From: Candidula unifasciata
Taxonomy: Eukaryota > Mollusca > Gastropoda > Stylommatophora > Geomitridae
DNA length: 64,000 nt
Assembly: GCA_905116865.2 (NCBI GenBank)
Contig: CAJHNH020000813.1
Coordinates: forward strand, 36,001-100,000
Reading direction: 5' to 3'
In this document: piece after piece, positions 1-11,599 of the stretch
Layout: every line of letters begins with the position of its first letter
Position numbering within the stretch: the stretch's first letter is position 1
Notes under the pieces: generated by a model
Told to the model about the DNA's origin: nothing
What the model saw: only the letters and a program-made list of their open reading frames with translations
Database searches by the model: none
Program-made: the position numbers and the translations under genes

Positions 1-448
1 ACGTAGGGGACGGGCCTCGGTGAGCTGGTCCGGGTGTCTAGTGGAAAAGGGTTTCTCACCCCTTTGAAAGTCCATCGTGTCCGAATTGTCTGCCAGTGTT
101 CCTCTGCCAACTGCTAATAAAAGTCCAACATGTGTACGGTAAACCAAAGTAAGATTGTCGCTCGGTCGTCCAGGCATGCTGACTGCTTTAATTAGGCTGC
201 CGTGGCGACTTCTTATCTCACAGTACCTCCTGCGAAACCACCAAGTCGTCTTGTCTCTGGCCGAAAGAATAACACCATCCGGTAATTCCGTACAGCGGGG
301 AACCAGCCCTGAGCTTCATGAACTCAGGAGGGCCCACCTCCGAATGCGTCTAGGAATCGTGGGCCGAAACGCGTGTCGACGAGAATAATTTCTACTGACG
401 ACTGGTAGATCCCCGCTGTACTTGCTCCCTGTGAGTTTATTCCTATAT
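1..448 (+). mobile_element. 3' tail of RLE-type non-LTR retrotransposon (continues upstream of window)
   Basis: The whole stretch matches, in inverted orientation, the 3' part of the better copy at 45597-47848. Shared landmarks include the segment encoding SLGRPG, LISQYLLRNHQVV and GTSPELHELR, and the same end, GTGAGTTTATTCCTATAT. The reading frame from 155 to 388 is probably 3' UTR rather than protein, because in the fuller copy the endonuclease ORF stops before it. Similar tails occur at 49320-49665 and 55566-55935. The left end is cut by the window, so the element may extend into an RT/endonuclease ORF to the left. Confidence 0.8.
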
Positions 449-454
449 AATATG

Positions 455-545
455 TGACAGAGATCAAAAGCAGAATAGGTCAAGCGAAGACAGCATTGCA
501 GAAAATGAAAAAAATGAAAAATTATAACATAAACTCTTCATCTTT
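455..545 (+). pseudogene. Short RT fragment, WFYRR-like non-LTR family
   Basis: The translation contains TEIKSRIGQAKTALQKMK. This is the post-catalytic RT segment also seen on the minus strand near 18300-18360 (TEMINRIGQENTAFYKMKN). It lies directly after the RLE tail and runs into the trinucleotide tract. Only about 30 codons remain, so it is a relic. Confidence 0.6.
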
Positions 546-585
546 AGGTACCGTGGTGTTCGCCTTGAGGAGCTTCCAATGTAGT

Positions 586-1445
<860 letters not shown>

Positions 1446-1739
1446 TTACTTGACACTATATATTCAATAGTTTTGTTTGTTCACGCATTTTCTTCACAAT
1501 GTCAACTTAGAAGTCAAAAAGTCACAACTGAAATTACCGAATAGGAATAAAGCTAGTGTCCACAGGAAGTCTTTTAAGCGCTCATGAATAAAAGTCATTT
1601 TGTGCTACTGCCATGGGGATACTTCACATGATTTGATCTAGAGGGAGTCATTATAGCAATCGAAAGATAAACGAAAACATCTTACGGTGAATTCCCCCGG
1701 GGAAGGAGGATAAGTTTCACAAACTAGAAACTAAAACGA

Positions 1740-3232
1740 TATCGGAAGAGGTACGAACCGTGGCGATTGCGGAACTGGTAAAGAAGTTTATGCTATCAAT
1801 CTTCAAAAAGCAGTAAAAGTCTATGGTTGGATGTGTTATGTCATCTCTCCTCTTCAACATTGTGATTGATTGGATACTTAAGAACACACTAGACAGGACA
1901 TTAAGAGTCATACGATGGACTCCATTCACCATGCTTGAGGACCTTGATTTTGCAAATGATATAGCACTCCTATCACATAAACATGAACATATACAAGAGA
2001 AAAGTACCAGACTACACTGCACAGCAGAAATGGTGGGACTGGGAAAAAATACAAAGAAAACTAAGATCGTGACAAACAGTCCAAACCAACAACCAGTGAC
2101 CATAAGTAACCAATCACTTGAAAATGTAGAACATTTCACATATCTTGACAGTGTGGTGTCCCTACTGGGAGAGACAGAGGAAAACATACAGTCACGCCTG
2201 AACAAAGCTAGAGCTGCTTTTGGAAGGATGAGGCAAATCTGGAAATCCAACAATTACTGCAGAAGAACAAAACTCCGACACTACAAGAGCATCATTTTGC
2301 CAGTTCTTCTTTATGGAGCCGAATGCTGGAGAATGACCAAAAAGGATGCACACTAGCTGTCACTTTCCACCACACATGTCTACGTAGAATTATCAAAATT
2401 TTCTGACCAGATACAATCTCAAACACTAAACTACTTCAAGCCACAAACCAAGAAACTTTAGACAGTATGATTACCAAGAGAAGATGGGAATGGCTTGGCC
2501 AAGTTATGAGAATGACTTCTGATATACCTGCCAAAACAGCTCTCACGTGGACACCAGAGGGAAAGAGAAAACAGGGGCGCCCAAAAACAATATGGAGACG
2601 AACGATGGAAAGTGACCTGAGTGCGTCATCTTTGACATGGAAAACTGCACTGAAGATTGCACAGGACAGGAAAGCATGGAAAGTCCTCTCTAAAGCCTCA
2701 TGTGCCACTAAGCATAACGAGAACTGATGATGAAAAGTCTATGGTTAAGCACCAGCAAGGAGAACAGAATTATAATTTTGAGAGCTTGCATCATCCCTGT
2801 AGCAACATACGGATGTGAGTCGTGGACTATCTCCCAGTCATTAGGAAAGAGAATAGGGGCTTTTGAGCTGTAATGCTATAGAAAAATTTTCAGAATATCT
2901 TGGACAAAGAAGAGGAAAAATACTGACTGACATCTTGAAAGATCTGAACATCAAGGAAGATTGGCTAATAAACGGCATCCTGTCTCGGAAGCTAAAATAT
3001 TTTGGTCATATCAAGCGCGACGATGGATTGAAAAAAAAATTATAGCAGAAGGCATGGTACCAGGAAGGAGGGGCAGGGACCGACCGACACGAAGATGGGC
3101 ACGGCATATAAGTGATTCCTTGAGTATGAAAGTACATGAGGCGGGAGAGCTGGCGAGAGACCGAGTTTCTTTTAAGCAGACCGTGATGAGAGCGACGTTC
3201 TGCAAAGGACCTGCAATATGATGATGATGATG
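1740..3232 (+). pseudogene. ATFC-family non-LTR ORF C-terminus, split by another insertion
   Basis: This is the end of a retrotransposon ORF2 in two pieces, 1740-1828 and 2733-3232. The second piece encodes [44 protein letters not shown] and VPGRRGRDRPTRRWAR, and ends MRATFCKGPA before a stop and an ATG-repeat tail at 3217-3232. The copy at 12550-13300 (minus) has [10 protein letters not shown] uninterrupted, which shows where this one was split. Frameshifts and stops are present. The catalytic RT core is absent, so it is a dead 5'-truncated copy. Confidence 0.8.
1829..2732 (+). pseudogene. Inserted 5'-truncated non-LTR RT copy (DLDFADD family)
   Basis: The ORF at 1823-2356 encodes an RT from just after motif B: GCVMSSLLFNIVIDWI, then LEDLDFANDIALLSH, where the usual FADD reads FAND, then EHFTYLD and VLLYGAECW. 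After a frameshift and stop, 2467-2727 gives RRWEWLGQVMRM, WTPEGKRKQGRPK and AQDRKAW. The copy ends in GATGATG. The 14-bp sequence AAAAGTCTATGGTT flanks both sides (1815-1828 and 2733-2746), as expected of a TSD. The copy is inactive because of its truncation, frameshift and catalytic Asp-to-Asn change. A relative with intact FADD lies at 19150-20445. Confidence 0.85.
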
Positions 3233-3264
3233 CTATCAATCTAAAGACAACAATATGATTTCCA

Positions 3265-3440
3265 ATGTGTATTTCGGGGTCCCATTTTGGAAGGAAAGGA
3301 ATAGACTCGCTGAATCCTAGCAAGCATGTCGTAAAAGAAGTTGGCTGAAGTCGGACAGAAAGGTACCGATAGAGCAGCGTGAATGAATAGGACGTAAAAT
3401 AAACTGGCATTGGTCGTCGTCAAAGAACAGCTCAGTGGGG
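3265..3440 (+). repeat. Interspersed repeat family 4, copy 1 (degraded)
   Basis: Resembles 9440-9765 and 55975-56180 around the core AAGCATGTCGTA followed by a GTTGGCT/GTCGACT segment, preceded by an AAGGAAA...GACTC segment. It has no coding capacity. It may be a SINE or the 3' end of a LINE. Confidence 0.5.
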
Positions 3441-3479
3441 TCTTATTTGTCGGCATGCAATTGTTTTGATGTTGTAGTA

Positions 3480-3582
3480 CTAACGGTATCAACAGTAGTA
3501 GTAGAAGCAGTAGCAGCAGCAGCAGTAGCAGCAGCAGTAGTAGCAGCAGCAGTAGTAGCAGCAGCACTAATAGTAGTAGTAT
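3480..3582. repeat. AGT/AGC trinucleotide tract
   Basis: Interrupted AGC and AGT units similar to those at 586-1445. Confidence 0.9.
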
Positions 3583-3596
3583 CTTTTGTAGAAATT

Positions 3597-3780
3597 ACCT
3601 TGGCTCCCAGGTCTACCCAGTCTTGAGTGGGTACCGGGTGCAGTCCTGGGAAGTAAAGGCGGCCGGCGTGATGCTGACCACATCACCCATCTTGTGCCGA
3701 TTGGTCTATAAAAATATAGGTCTAGCCCTATGTGCCCTATACGCCTAAAGGCTTGGAAAAGGGTCCTTTACTTATCTTTT
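3597..3780 (+). mobile_element. SINE-1 copy, 5'-truncated
   Basis: Matches the body of SINE-1: GAGTGGGTACC, GGAAGTAAAGGCGGCCGG, GCTGACCACATCACCCATC, GATTGGTCTATAAAA and CGCCTAAAGGC, then GGGTCCTTTACTT. The tRNA-like head is missing. Confidence 0.85.
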
Positions 3781-3946
3781 GTTGTTGCAGTAATACAATA
3801 AAAGTATGTTAACACGAACTCCCGGAATATGAACATTCGGTTAACGCGAACAAAATGTCGGTCCCAACAGGAAACTGGAGTCTTCTTATTAGACGATAAC
3901 CGGTGGTATTGTGTCTGTTTTGATAAGACTTTTGGGGGGGGGGGGG

Positions 3947-5204
3947 TGTCACGAGACGATCTCAGTGATTCCAGAAGTTAGTACTTGTAATAAGTTCTTC
4001 TGGTTCTAAAGAGACAGAATTATATTTACTCTGCGCTTTATCCCAATATTGCTTTAAACCGCACGGATTTAAATTGTTACCAGTCCTTCTTCCAGACAAG
4101 CCACTGCGCTTTGTTTAAAATTACCCAACACTACGTAATATAGCCCGCTGGTTCAGACTAGGGATGTTAGATTGCATTCTCACGCCAGTGTCAGAATGTT
4201 ATCTCCTGACCAGACTGTAAAGACTGAGGGGGGCCCTTTTGACCAGGTAAATTGAGTGGACGCTAGACATTGTGGAGCCCAGAGGTCAGAGTTTCACACG
4301 TCAGTGTAATTCGGGGGAGAACAGTTGTGTGGCAATTAGGACTGTTTGATCTGGGTCAAGTAGGAAACACAATGGCTTCACTGAACGTCTTTTAACACCT
4401 GCCAGTTAGATTCGTTGTAAACTAGATTGGGTCACTTAAGAATGGTTGCTCTAGGGATGTCAGTCCAGAATTGAGTGACAGGTCACTGGTTAGCCAAGTG
4501 ATCTGATAGTTACCTCAGGGGCGGTGCTTAAGCCATCATCTTGAGGGTTGGGTAAAAACTAAGGAAAGGGAGGAGTTTAATTTGGACAATAGATTGATAC
4601 TTATACTTCGAGCCTGTGGAATTTCCGTCATTAATCGCAGCCTGCCGGCAAACAACACAGATCGACCTAAAAGGTAAATTTTACGGTCGCATTCTGTTTT
4701 GGCGATTAATGGAAAGTTCCCAGAGAAAATATTAATTTTAATCTTGTATACTTAGGTTAGGGAGTTAAGCTTTTAGTCTATACTACCTTTTCCTAATTTG
4801 TCTGCACATTCTGCTTGAAATAGTTCTTTGTGATGTTCAGTATCTCAGTTAGGGAACTGCTAAACTATTCCTATTTCTTGTATGTTTGTGTCACATGTTT
4901 TTCATTTGTATGTTTTCATGTGTATATAAAATAAGATGTGAACAATGACGTTTGCTATAATGAAATGTAATTATATTGTTTTCACGATCAGCCAAAATAT
5001 GAGTTTGGACTGTGGAAAATGATGCCCAAATATGTGCAGGGATGTTGCTACGTTTTGTGTGCCCACCATGTGCTCACTTAATGTGTTCACCTGAACAGGG
5101 GATTTATAACCTCAGGGGAAGAATGATGGGTGTATAGAATTCACTGTCACTGAAAGATAATATTCAGGACAGCGTGCACATATAAATTGTTTGCGTTTTC
5201 AGCA
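3947..5204 (+). mobile_element. LTR-like sequence, copy 1 (probable solo or decayed LTR)
   Basis: Begins TGTCACGAGACG...CTCAGTGATT..CAGAAG, matching the start of the sequence at 62812 (TGTGACGATACG..CTCGGTGACTTCAGAAG). Further along, both carry GTGTCAGAA(A)TGTTATCTCCT and a CCAGACT block, then AGGAGG/AGGAGTTT-rich sequence, at comparable offsets. The proposed end at AGCA/CA near 5204 is followed by CTGCGCC. No gag or pol can be read downstream, so it is a solo or decayed LTR. The left edge abuts a run of about 13 G, so no TSD can be confirmed. Confidence 0.45.
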
Positions 5205-6289
5205 CATAACCTGCGCCACATGTGTATGTAAAATCTATGTCAGCCAGTTGTTGGAAGTCTGAGTGATGACGGACAACAGACTTAGAAAGTCAACTATCAT
5301 GACATAGCATGAAGAGGGAAGGCAGGATATGTGACGCCCATGTAAGACAAAAGACCTTCAGACTAGACTGGAGAGGATGTGGAATATGAGGAGGAGTGAT
5401 GGGATATATTTTATTATTATATGTTGTATTAATTAATACATGTATTCTTAGTGTAAGTCAAGATACTACACGTATGTGTTTTGTTTCCATGATTACGGCG
5501 CCCATGTGACGATCAGTCCATGAAGTAGCCTACATTGTGTTAGACTCGGCCAGCTGGGAACGAGGTGGAGAACGAGGTGGGGATGAAGTGGAGAATAAGC
5601 TGAAACAGGCAGACAACAGGCAAGGAAGAGTTGGACAAGCTTGACAGTTCCTCACGACTGTCAGAGGCTTATAAGTTGAGTTAACCCCTTTATGTTAACC
5701 TATTATCATCATTATCATACCACTCTAACCCCCGAGCTGTTTTTCTCGCTGAAGCTTACCACCATCATCAAGTTAACCAGTCACTGTTTGTGTAAATCAA
5801 CAAACTGGGAATTTCATTGTAGTAAATAAAACTGTATGTCAAGTTTTAAACTACATAGTTTGTTAAATTCCAAATGTCTGTTCTTACATGTTTAATTAAA
5901 CTGTTAAGATAGATTACCATTTGGTGGGAGCTCAAATAATCTAATAATTCTTTAATTATTAATAATAACACCGGGAGAAGGTAGATGACGGAGGAATCAC
6001 TTGCCCTGTCTAATAATTCATTAACATTAAGTATGATAGACATCTAAAATTCCTTGCCTTCTCTTGTGGGTACCAAGTTCAGCTAATGTTAATATACTTA
6101 ACGAGCCAATATCGCTGTTTTCTTGGATATCCAGGACTTTGTCTGAGAGCAACATAGCTCAGATTTTAGTTCGGTGTATCTAGTGGAGAGAATGTGTTGA
6201 AAGGAAGATCCCTACTCAACAACATAAACATTTAAACCACGCGTCACGTCACAGGGGGGGGGTGGGGGGGGGGAGAGCGGTTAAATTGT
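5205..6289. other. Unassigned AT-rich sequence
   Basis: No coding region, tRNA-like element or copy of another repeat in the window could be recognised. It includes a G-rich run near 6255-6273. Short open frames here are not convincing. Confidence 0.5.
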
Positions 6290-6500
6290 TAAGTCGAGAG
6301 GTTCATCTTCAGCTTCATTGCACCGGGTCCTATCCCATTCAGCTCTGTCTCTCTCCGCAGAACGGCTATCTGCCTGCCCAAATCGTCGCTCAAAGTACGA
6401 ATACCGCAGTTCAGGAGATGATCCCTAGTGGTCTTAGTGAAACTTTTACTCATGAATCGAAAGACGCAGTCATGAGACGAACCCACGATTTTCGAAGCGC
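6290..6500. repeat. Interspersed repeat family 5, copy 1
   Basis: Shares with 27535-27725 a block around GCTCTGTCT(C/T)TCTCCGCAG. In minus-strand translation this gives a common pattern, DL..RQ.AVLRR.TE..GI. Possibly a decayed coding segment of a mobile element. The strand and function are not known. Confidence 0.4.
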
Positions 6501-6685
6501 GAGGCAAACGGCTTGATCTCTTTGCCACGTACCTCTCCCACTCCCCCAACCAACCCTTTTTTTCGACCTTCTGTCCATTTATGTGATAGAATTCAGCCTT
6601 GTCTTACTTTTGATTTTACTGGGAACCCATATGTGGGGCCATGTCATTTCTGCATAAAGGTGTGTATGAAAAGTAACGACAGTAG

Positions 6686-6690
<5 letters not shown>

Positions 6691-6769
<79 letters not shown>
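6691..6769. repeat. (TC)n microsatellite at the 3' end of a SINE-3 copy
   Basis: About 39 perfect TC dinucleotides immediately precede GTTGTACCCC. They therefore sit where the minus-strand SINE-3 copy would have its simple-sequence tail. Confidence 0.95.
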
Positions 6770-6771
<2 letters not shown>

Positions 6772-6930
6772 GTACCCCACCATAACATCACGCAAACGAA
6801 AGTGCTACCATGCGAATGAGGCTTACCCGTGAAGAGGTTCCAGAGACCGCTTTCAGCGATTACGCCATATTTATGGCCCGGCTATATTCAGGGCCCCCTG
6901 CAAAAGCCAGGGTGGAGCTTCGAAAAACGA
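6770..6930 (-). mobile_element. SINE-3 copy
   Basis: The plus-strand reading GTTGTACCCCACC, AAAGTGCTACCATGCGAATGAGG, GGCCCGGCTATATTCAGGG matches 15085-15265 and 58717-58885, and is the complement of 25125-25320. The element runs on the minus strand, with its tail in the TC run. Confidence 0.8.
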
Positions 6931-7854
6931 AAAATTGCATCCCACATGGGAACAGCTAGATTTTGCAGTAGAAGTCAATGAAGGAAAGATCTTTTAGACC
7001 ACAGAATATGCCATTCTAAAGGGGAAAAAATGGTGCACGTTAGGATTACGAAGGAGAAACAACAAACACAGACATATGTTCATTACCTTACAATGGCTGC
7101 AGGTCAGTTTCGTGAAATTCATCGATCATGTACATAGTATATCCCAGTTATGAATGAATCCTGAAAGAAAAAAAAAAAGAAAAACGTTATGATCTGTGAT
7201 TATTTATCCCTCTTGAATACAAGCTATCAAATTTTGCCTGTGTGCGTGTGTGTGGGGTGTGGGTGGGTGTGTGTGTGTATGTGAGCGTGTATGTGTGTGT
7301 GAGCGGGCGTGTGAGCTGGCGAGCGGGCGTGCTTGTGTGTGAGTGTGTTTGTGTGTGTATGTATGTATGTGTGTGTGTGGTTTCTATTGTTTTAACCCTC
7401 TTTAGCAAGTGTTAATGGGAAATTATATACTTTATTATGATATCCATTAGGAACATCTTGTATAATAAATCGCCGTCTTTGGATGTTAAATAAAATATTT
7501 CACGCTACAGAAAGCCAGTGTTAACATGTGACTGTTATTCCTGAAAAAATTAATGAACAAGTCAAATAACTTCTAGAGACCTCAGAGATGTAGTTTTATA
7601 GACAACTACTTCAAATTACTGACCTAGATGTTTTTGAAATCGCCGGTCATGATTTTTGGGACCATGAGACGAGAAGAGGGAAATTGGGGATGTCACCAAA
7701 GGGAAAGAGAGATGGAGGACGGCAAGATGACGATTGTTGACGGCTTTTGTTGTTGTCAAGGCCTGAAGATGCGTCAGCCTACGAGGTAACACATACTGTT
7801 CTACGAAGAAAGACTGAGACATAGAGGATTCAAACCCGTTGCAATGAAGTCGAT
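6931..7854. other. Unassigned sequence with a (TG)n tract at 7236-7380
   Basis: An interrupted TG/TATG microsatellite lies at 7236-7380. The remainder is unassigned, with no convincing ORF. Confidence 0.6.
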
Positions 7855-7955
7855 CCTCTCACCTTTAAGCTTAAACATGCTTTTAGAGATCGTGTGTGGT
7901 GGGGACACATAATCGCCCACGCCAGTCAGCAAAACACTTGGTATGATATGAGGAT
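7855..7955 (+). pseudogene. 3' end of a non-LTR retrotransposon
   Basis: The translation around 7890-7945 reads RVWWGHIIAHASQQ, close to DMIAHTNQQGT at 25820-25850. It ends in stop codons formed by a GATGATGATG tail. Only the last codons and the tail remain. Confidence 0.5.
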
Positions 7956-8039
7956 GATGATGATGGTTTCGATGATGGTGTTATGATAATGATGATGAGA
8001 TACGTGGTGTAGAAGATAGAGATATATTGAGCACACTCT

Positions 8040-8262
8040 GAGACGAAATGAGCAAAGTAATGCAGAACATAATTAACAAGAGGCACACAAAAAAGCTAGG
8101 CTGAACACCGTGACAGAAATTGAAATTTGAATGCAATAGAGTGTAGTGCAGGAATCAGATTCGGGCACTGGACGGCACACATAGGAGGATGATGATATTG
8201 ATGATGATTACGATGATGATGATGAGGATGATGATCATGAAAACGACGATGATACTGATGAT
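8040..8262 (+). mobile_element. 3' tail of DLDFADD-family non-LTR with ATG-repeat end
   Basis: GAAATGAGCAAAG, GAGGCACACAAAAAA, TGCAATAGAG.G and GGCACACA are shared with the tail of the copy at 19150-20445 (20290-20445). It ends in an imperfect GATGAT repeat of about 80 bp. Confidence 0.65.
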
Positions 8263-8274
8263 AGTGATGTAATA

Positions 8275-8658
8275 AATCATGGTCTTTGGCATTACATGTG
8301 AATGCTGGACAATTAAAAAAAAAGTCAAAAACTTTCTTGGGACCTCACACATTTGCTTTTAATGAACAATGCTCAATATCCCACGGTCATCATAAATATA
8401 TAAGATGTTTTGAAAGACAATTATGGCACATTTCGGAAACACACAATCCTCATTTTAGACAGTTATCACAAATTTCAGAAGTAGACAATGCTCATCTATG
8501 GCCATGTTACAAAAAGAAAGAAACGAAACGTGCGATAACTGGAAAGACTTATGGACGGAGAAACAAAACAAACAAAAAAACAGCATGAAAAGATACTTAG
8601 TAGCCTGTTTTAAAAATGGTATGGCGGGAGTGTCAGCAAATGAAAAGATACATGCCGT
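8275..8658 (+). pseudogene. WFYRR-family non-LTR ORF C-terminus, degraded
   Basis: Frames between 8280 and 8655 give CECWTIKKK, then VITNFRSRQCSSMAM, ETCDNWKDLWTEK and GMAGVSANEKIHA. These align with the minus-strand copy at 17825-18650 (LITDFRRRQSSFFGH, WKDLWKE, HGGVSTNELIHA). Several frameshifts are needed. Confidence 0.65.
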
Positions 8659-8659
8659 T

Positions 8660-8945
8660 TATGTTTATGTTTATTCAACGGATCAATATCATGGCACACG
8701 GGTGTAACCCATAAGTGCTCCATCCTTCTTCTAACCCAAGCCTGAGTCGGAAGAATCTCAGTGCAGTGCACGGACTCCGTTGCACCGGCAAGGATCCTAA
8801 AATATTTTGGGTAAATTTTCAACTCCAAACTGCCTGTTCAGCGCCTTTAGGCTACTCTTTTTGGATTTCCAACTGCCAAGACATTTTTTTACGTGCGCAA
8901 CAATGCACACGGGCGTCTGATCTCAGTACCCAGACACGAGGTGAG
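8660..8945 (-). mobile_element. SINE-2 copy, 5'-truncated
   Basis: On the plus strand CATGGCACACGGGTGTAACCCATAAGTGCTCC, TTTGGATTTCCAACTGCCAAG and TTTACGTGCGCAACAAT are the complement of SINE-2. The head with its B box is missing beyond about 8945. Confidence 0.85.
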
Positions 8946-9439
8946 GTATGATACCCTATACTAGGAATTGTAATTTCATTTAGGAATTATCTTAAATATG
9001 TTAACAATTATCTCCTGATAACTAAAAGTCAGACTGTGTGTCTTTGTTTTACAAATAATACTGAATACTTGTGTATTCATACGCTTTCCCATCAAAGTCG
9101 ACATACGAGAAAGCAAACAATAATCATAAAACAAAAACTCAAAATATCTATCAAGAGCACGTCCAACGTTTAAAAAAAAAAAAACAGTTTTTTTTTTTTT
9201 TTTTTAATCGTATCTGTAATATTTGATTCAAATCACATTTATCTCAACAGACCATCACAATTTCAGAGGAAAGGAAATTGGACAGTAAATGAAAACAGAC
9301 AGCCAGCCAGTCGGTTTTACGTCGGCTAAAGACATTTAAATGAAAATATAATCTCGCTCATGCAAGCAATAATCCATAGGGACGGAAATTGAATCCCAGT
9401 CGAGGATTAGTAAAATAATTCCAGGTAGCTTACTATTTT
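8946..9439. other. Unassigned AT-rich sequence
   Basis: Contains homopolymer A and T runs near 9171-9205. No feature recognised. Confidence 0.5.
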
Positions 9440-9765
9440 TTTTTTTCTTGAAGCTGCCAGGTCGATTTAACCTTCCCCGTGTGGGTTCCAGGTGTCTCAG
9501 TGTGGGTAATCAAGAATAGACCCACTGCCTCTTCAACAAGCATGTCGTAGGAGTCGACTAACTGGGGACTTCCTTCGAAAACGAAGTACATCTGCCCGGG
9601 TGGCAAGAAACAACCAACTACACAAAAATAAGCCATTAAAATTGATGTGCACGCAAAACTCAGGCCCTGGCACAAAGCCAAGGTCCAATTAGATGAACAA
9701 CCAGGACTTTCAGTCGAAGCTTACAGCCTGTGAACAAACAAGAAGAAGAAGATGTAACCTTAAAT
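9440..9765 (+). repeat. Interspersed repeat family 4, best copy
   Basis: Carries GTGTGGGTTCC, AAGCATGTCGTAGGAGTCGACTAA, ACTTCCTTCGAA and GGCAAG.AACCAAC, shared with 55975-56180, and ends in AAGAAGAAGAAG, which looks like a retroposon tail. No tRNA-like box was identified. Confidence 0.6.
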
Positions 9766-9774
9766 TTACTATTA

Positions 9775-9944
9775 ATCAGTGGATTCTTCACAGAACGTCG
9801 CTCTCGTCACGGCTCGCCTGAACATCTCTCCTTCTCTAGCCTGTTCTCCATCCTGATGTGCTTTCAAAGCCACTGAAACTTCAGTGTATTTTATCCTTGT
9901 TCGTGAAGGTCTGCCTCTGTCACGTTTTCCGGAAACTGTTCCCT
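9775..9944 (-). pseudogene. ATFC-like non-LTR C-terminus
   Basis: Minus-strand translation reads EGTVSGKRDRGRPSRT, then EVSVALKAHQDGE, RRAVTRATFCEESTD and stop. This parallels the ATFC family ending (VPGRRGRGRPTRRW, ARDR.SF.QTVMRATFCKG). It abuts the satellite that starts at 9945. Confidence 0.65.
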
Positions 9945-10975
9945 CCATCACAACTTTGTGTCTCGGGGTGTTTATCTCTCTGTGTGATGTCCTGGTGAAG
10001 TAAAACTTACTTACTTACTTACTCCATCACAACTTTGTGTCACGTGGTGTTTATCTCTCTGTGTGATGTCTTGTGGGGTAAAACTTACTTACTTACTTAC
10101 TTACTCCATCACAACTTTGTGTCACGTGATGTTTATCGCTCTGTGTGATATCTTGGTGGGGTAAAACGCACTTACTTACTCCATCACAACTTTGTGTCAC
10201 AGGGTGTTTATCTCTCTGTGTGATGTCTTGGTGGGGTAAAACGCACTTACTTACTTACTCCATCACAACTTTGTGTCACAGGGTGTTTATCTCTCTGTGT
10301 GATATCCTGGTGGAGTAAAACTTGTGATATCCTGGTGTATGTCATTGGCGAGGCGCAGACGCCGTCTGAGGGTTACTTACTACGAGTGCCGTTCACAATA
10401 CTTTCTGTTACTACTTACTCATCACAACTTTGTGTCACAGGGTACTCCATCACAACTTTGTATCACAGGGTGTTTATCTCTCTGTGTGATATCCTGGTGG
10501 AGTAAAACTCACTTACTTACTTACTCCATCACAACTTTGTGTCACAGATGGTTTATCTCTCTGTGTGATATCCTGGTGGAGTAAAACTCACTTACTTACT
10601 TACTCCATCACAACTTTGTGTCACAGGGTGTTTATCTCTCTGTGTGATATCCTGGTGGGGTAAAACGCACTTGCTTACTTACTCCATCATAACTTTGTGT
10701 CACAGGGTGTTTATCTCTCTGTGTGATATCCTGGTGGAGTAAAACTCACTTACTTACTTACTTACTACATCACAACTTTGTGTCACAGGGTGTTTATCTC
10801 TCTGTGTGATATCCTGGTGGGGTAAAACGCACTTACTTACTTACTCCATCACAACTTTGTGTCACAGGGTGTTTATCTCTCTGTGTGATATCCTGGTGGG
10901 GTAAAACTTACTTACTTACTTACTTATTAACAACTTTATGTCACATGGTGTTTATCACTCTGTGTGATGTCCCTT
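9945..10975 (+). repeat. Satellite of about 80 bp per unit, derived from the SINE-3 3' end
   Basis: About 13 units each read CCATCACAACTTTGTGTCAC, GGGTGTTTATCTCTCTGTGT, GATATCCTGGTGGGGTAAAAC, then 2-4 ACTT repeats. SINE-3 at 25125-25320 and 40660-40772 ends ACTTTGTGTCACCGGGCG, TTTATCGC, TGTGATGTC, GGGGTACAAC plus TTAC repeats. One unit therefore equals the last 60 bp of the SINE plus its tail. The unit near 10260-10418 carries about 80 bp of extra sequence, and the one at 10419-10444 is truncated. Predicted short ORFs here are repeat artefacts. Confidence 0.9.
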
Positions 10976-11510
10976 TATTCCTAGCATTCGTCTGATTTCA
11001 TGATATCGTACTCTGTCTTTCCTTGAAACTGCTGCAGCTCTTCAAAGGCATTTCATCTCTGTTGTCACAATTTTACGTTCATTGGACGATGTAAGTGTCA
11101 ACGTTTGGCACTGATAGCATAAAGTTGGCCAAAAAATAGTTCTGACAAGATTTACTTTAGTACTCTGGGGTATCTGCTTGTGTGTCAACAGGGGAGATGG
11201 TTGCCCCATTACTTGATTAGCTTTGGCACATCTGGAGCTAATTTCTCTGTCCAGTTTTCCATCGGATGTGAAAATTGCCTCCAAATACTTAAATACCTCT
11301 GTTTGTCTTAAAGTATTGTTTTTCATTTTATTTCTAAATTGCCTTTCTGTCTTCCTATCACCATTGTCTCTGTCTTCGTATTGTTTATTTTCATATTATA
11401 TTCCTCTCCTTTGTTATAATTTGATTTAGGTGATTCTGTAGGAATTCCGTACTTTTTACTATGAGGACCTGGTCGTCGGCGAATAGTTAATAAACAATAA
11501 AATACACATT
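10976..11510 (-). pseudogene. RTE-like non-LTR RT fragment with FADD motif
   Basis: Minus-strand translation gives LFADDQVLI (FADD at 11472-11483), then FKYLEAIFTSDGKLDREI, CAKANQVMGQ, PSPLLTHKQIP, PTLCYQCQTLTL and VTTEMKCL. The order is that of the RT catalytic box followed by thumb. The same family occurs at 62195-62811 and 59011-59641. Frameshifts occur between FADD and FKYLE. The downstream end is cut by the satellite at 10975. Confidence 0.8.
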
Positions 11511-11599
11511 TTCTACAACAAAATTTTAGTGAAACATTTGAGAATTGCGTATTCCAACAAGGAACTAAAATAATGTCTACAGGAGTATACCTTGTAAAA

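Noticed and set aside
3787..3860. Possible pogo-type terminus (CAGTAATAC, then TTAACACGAACTCCCGG)
   Set aside because: No matching opposite end and only weak resemblance.
9945..10975. CRISPR-like spaced repeats
   Set aside because: The segments between conserved blocks are ACTT simple repeats and not unique spacers. The unit is a SINE 3' end.
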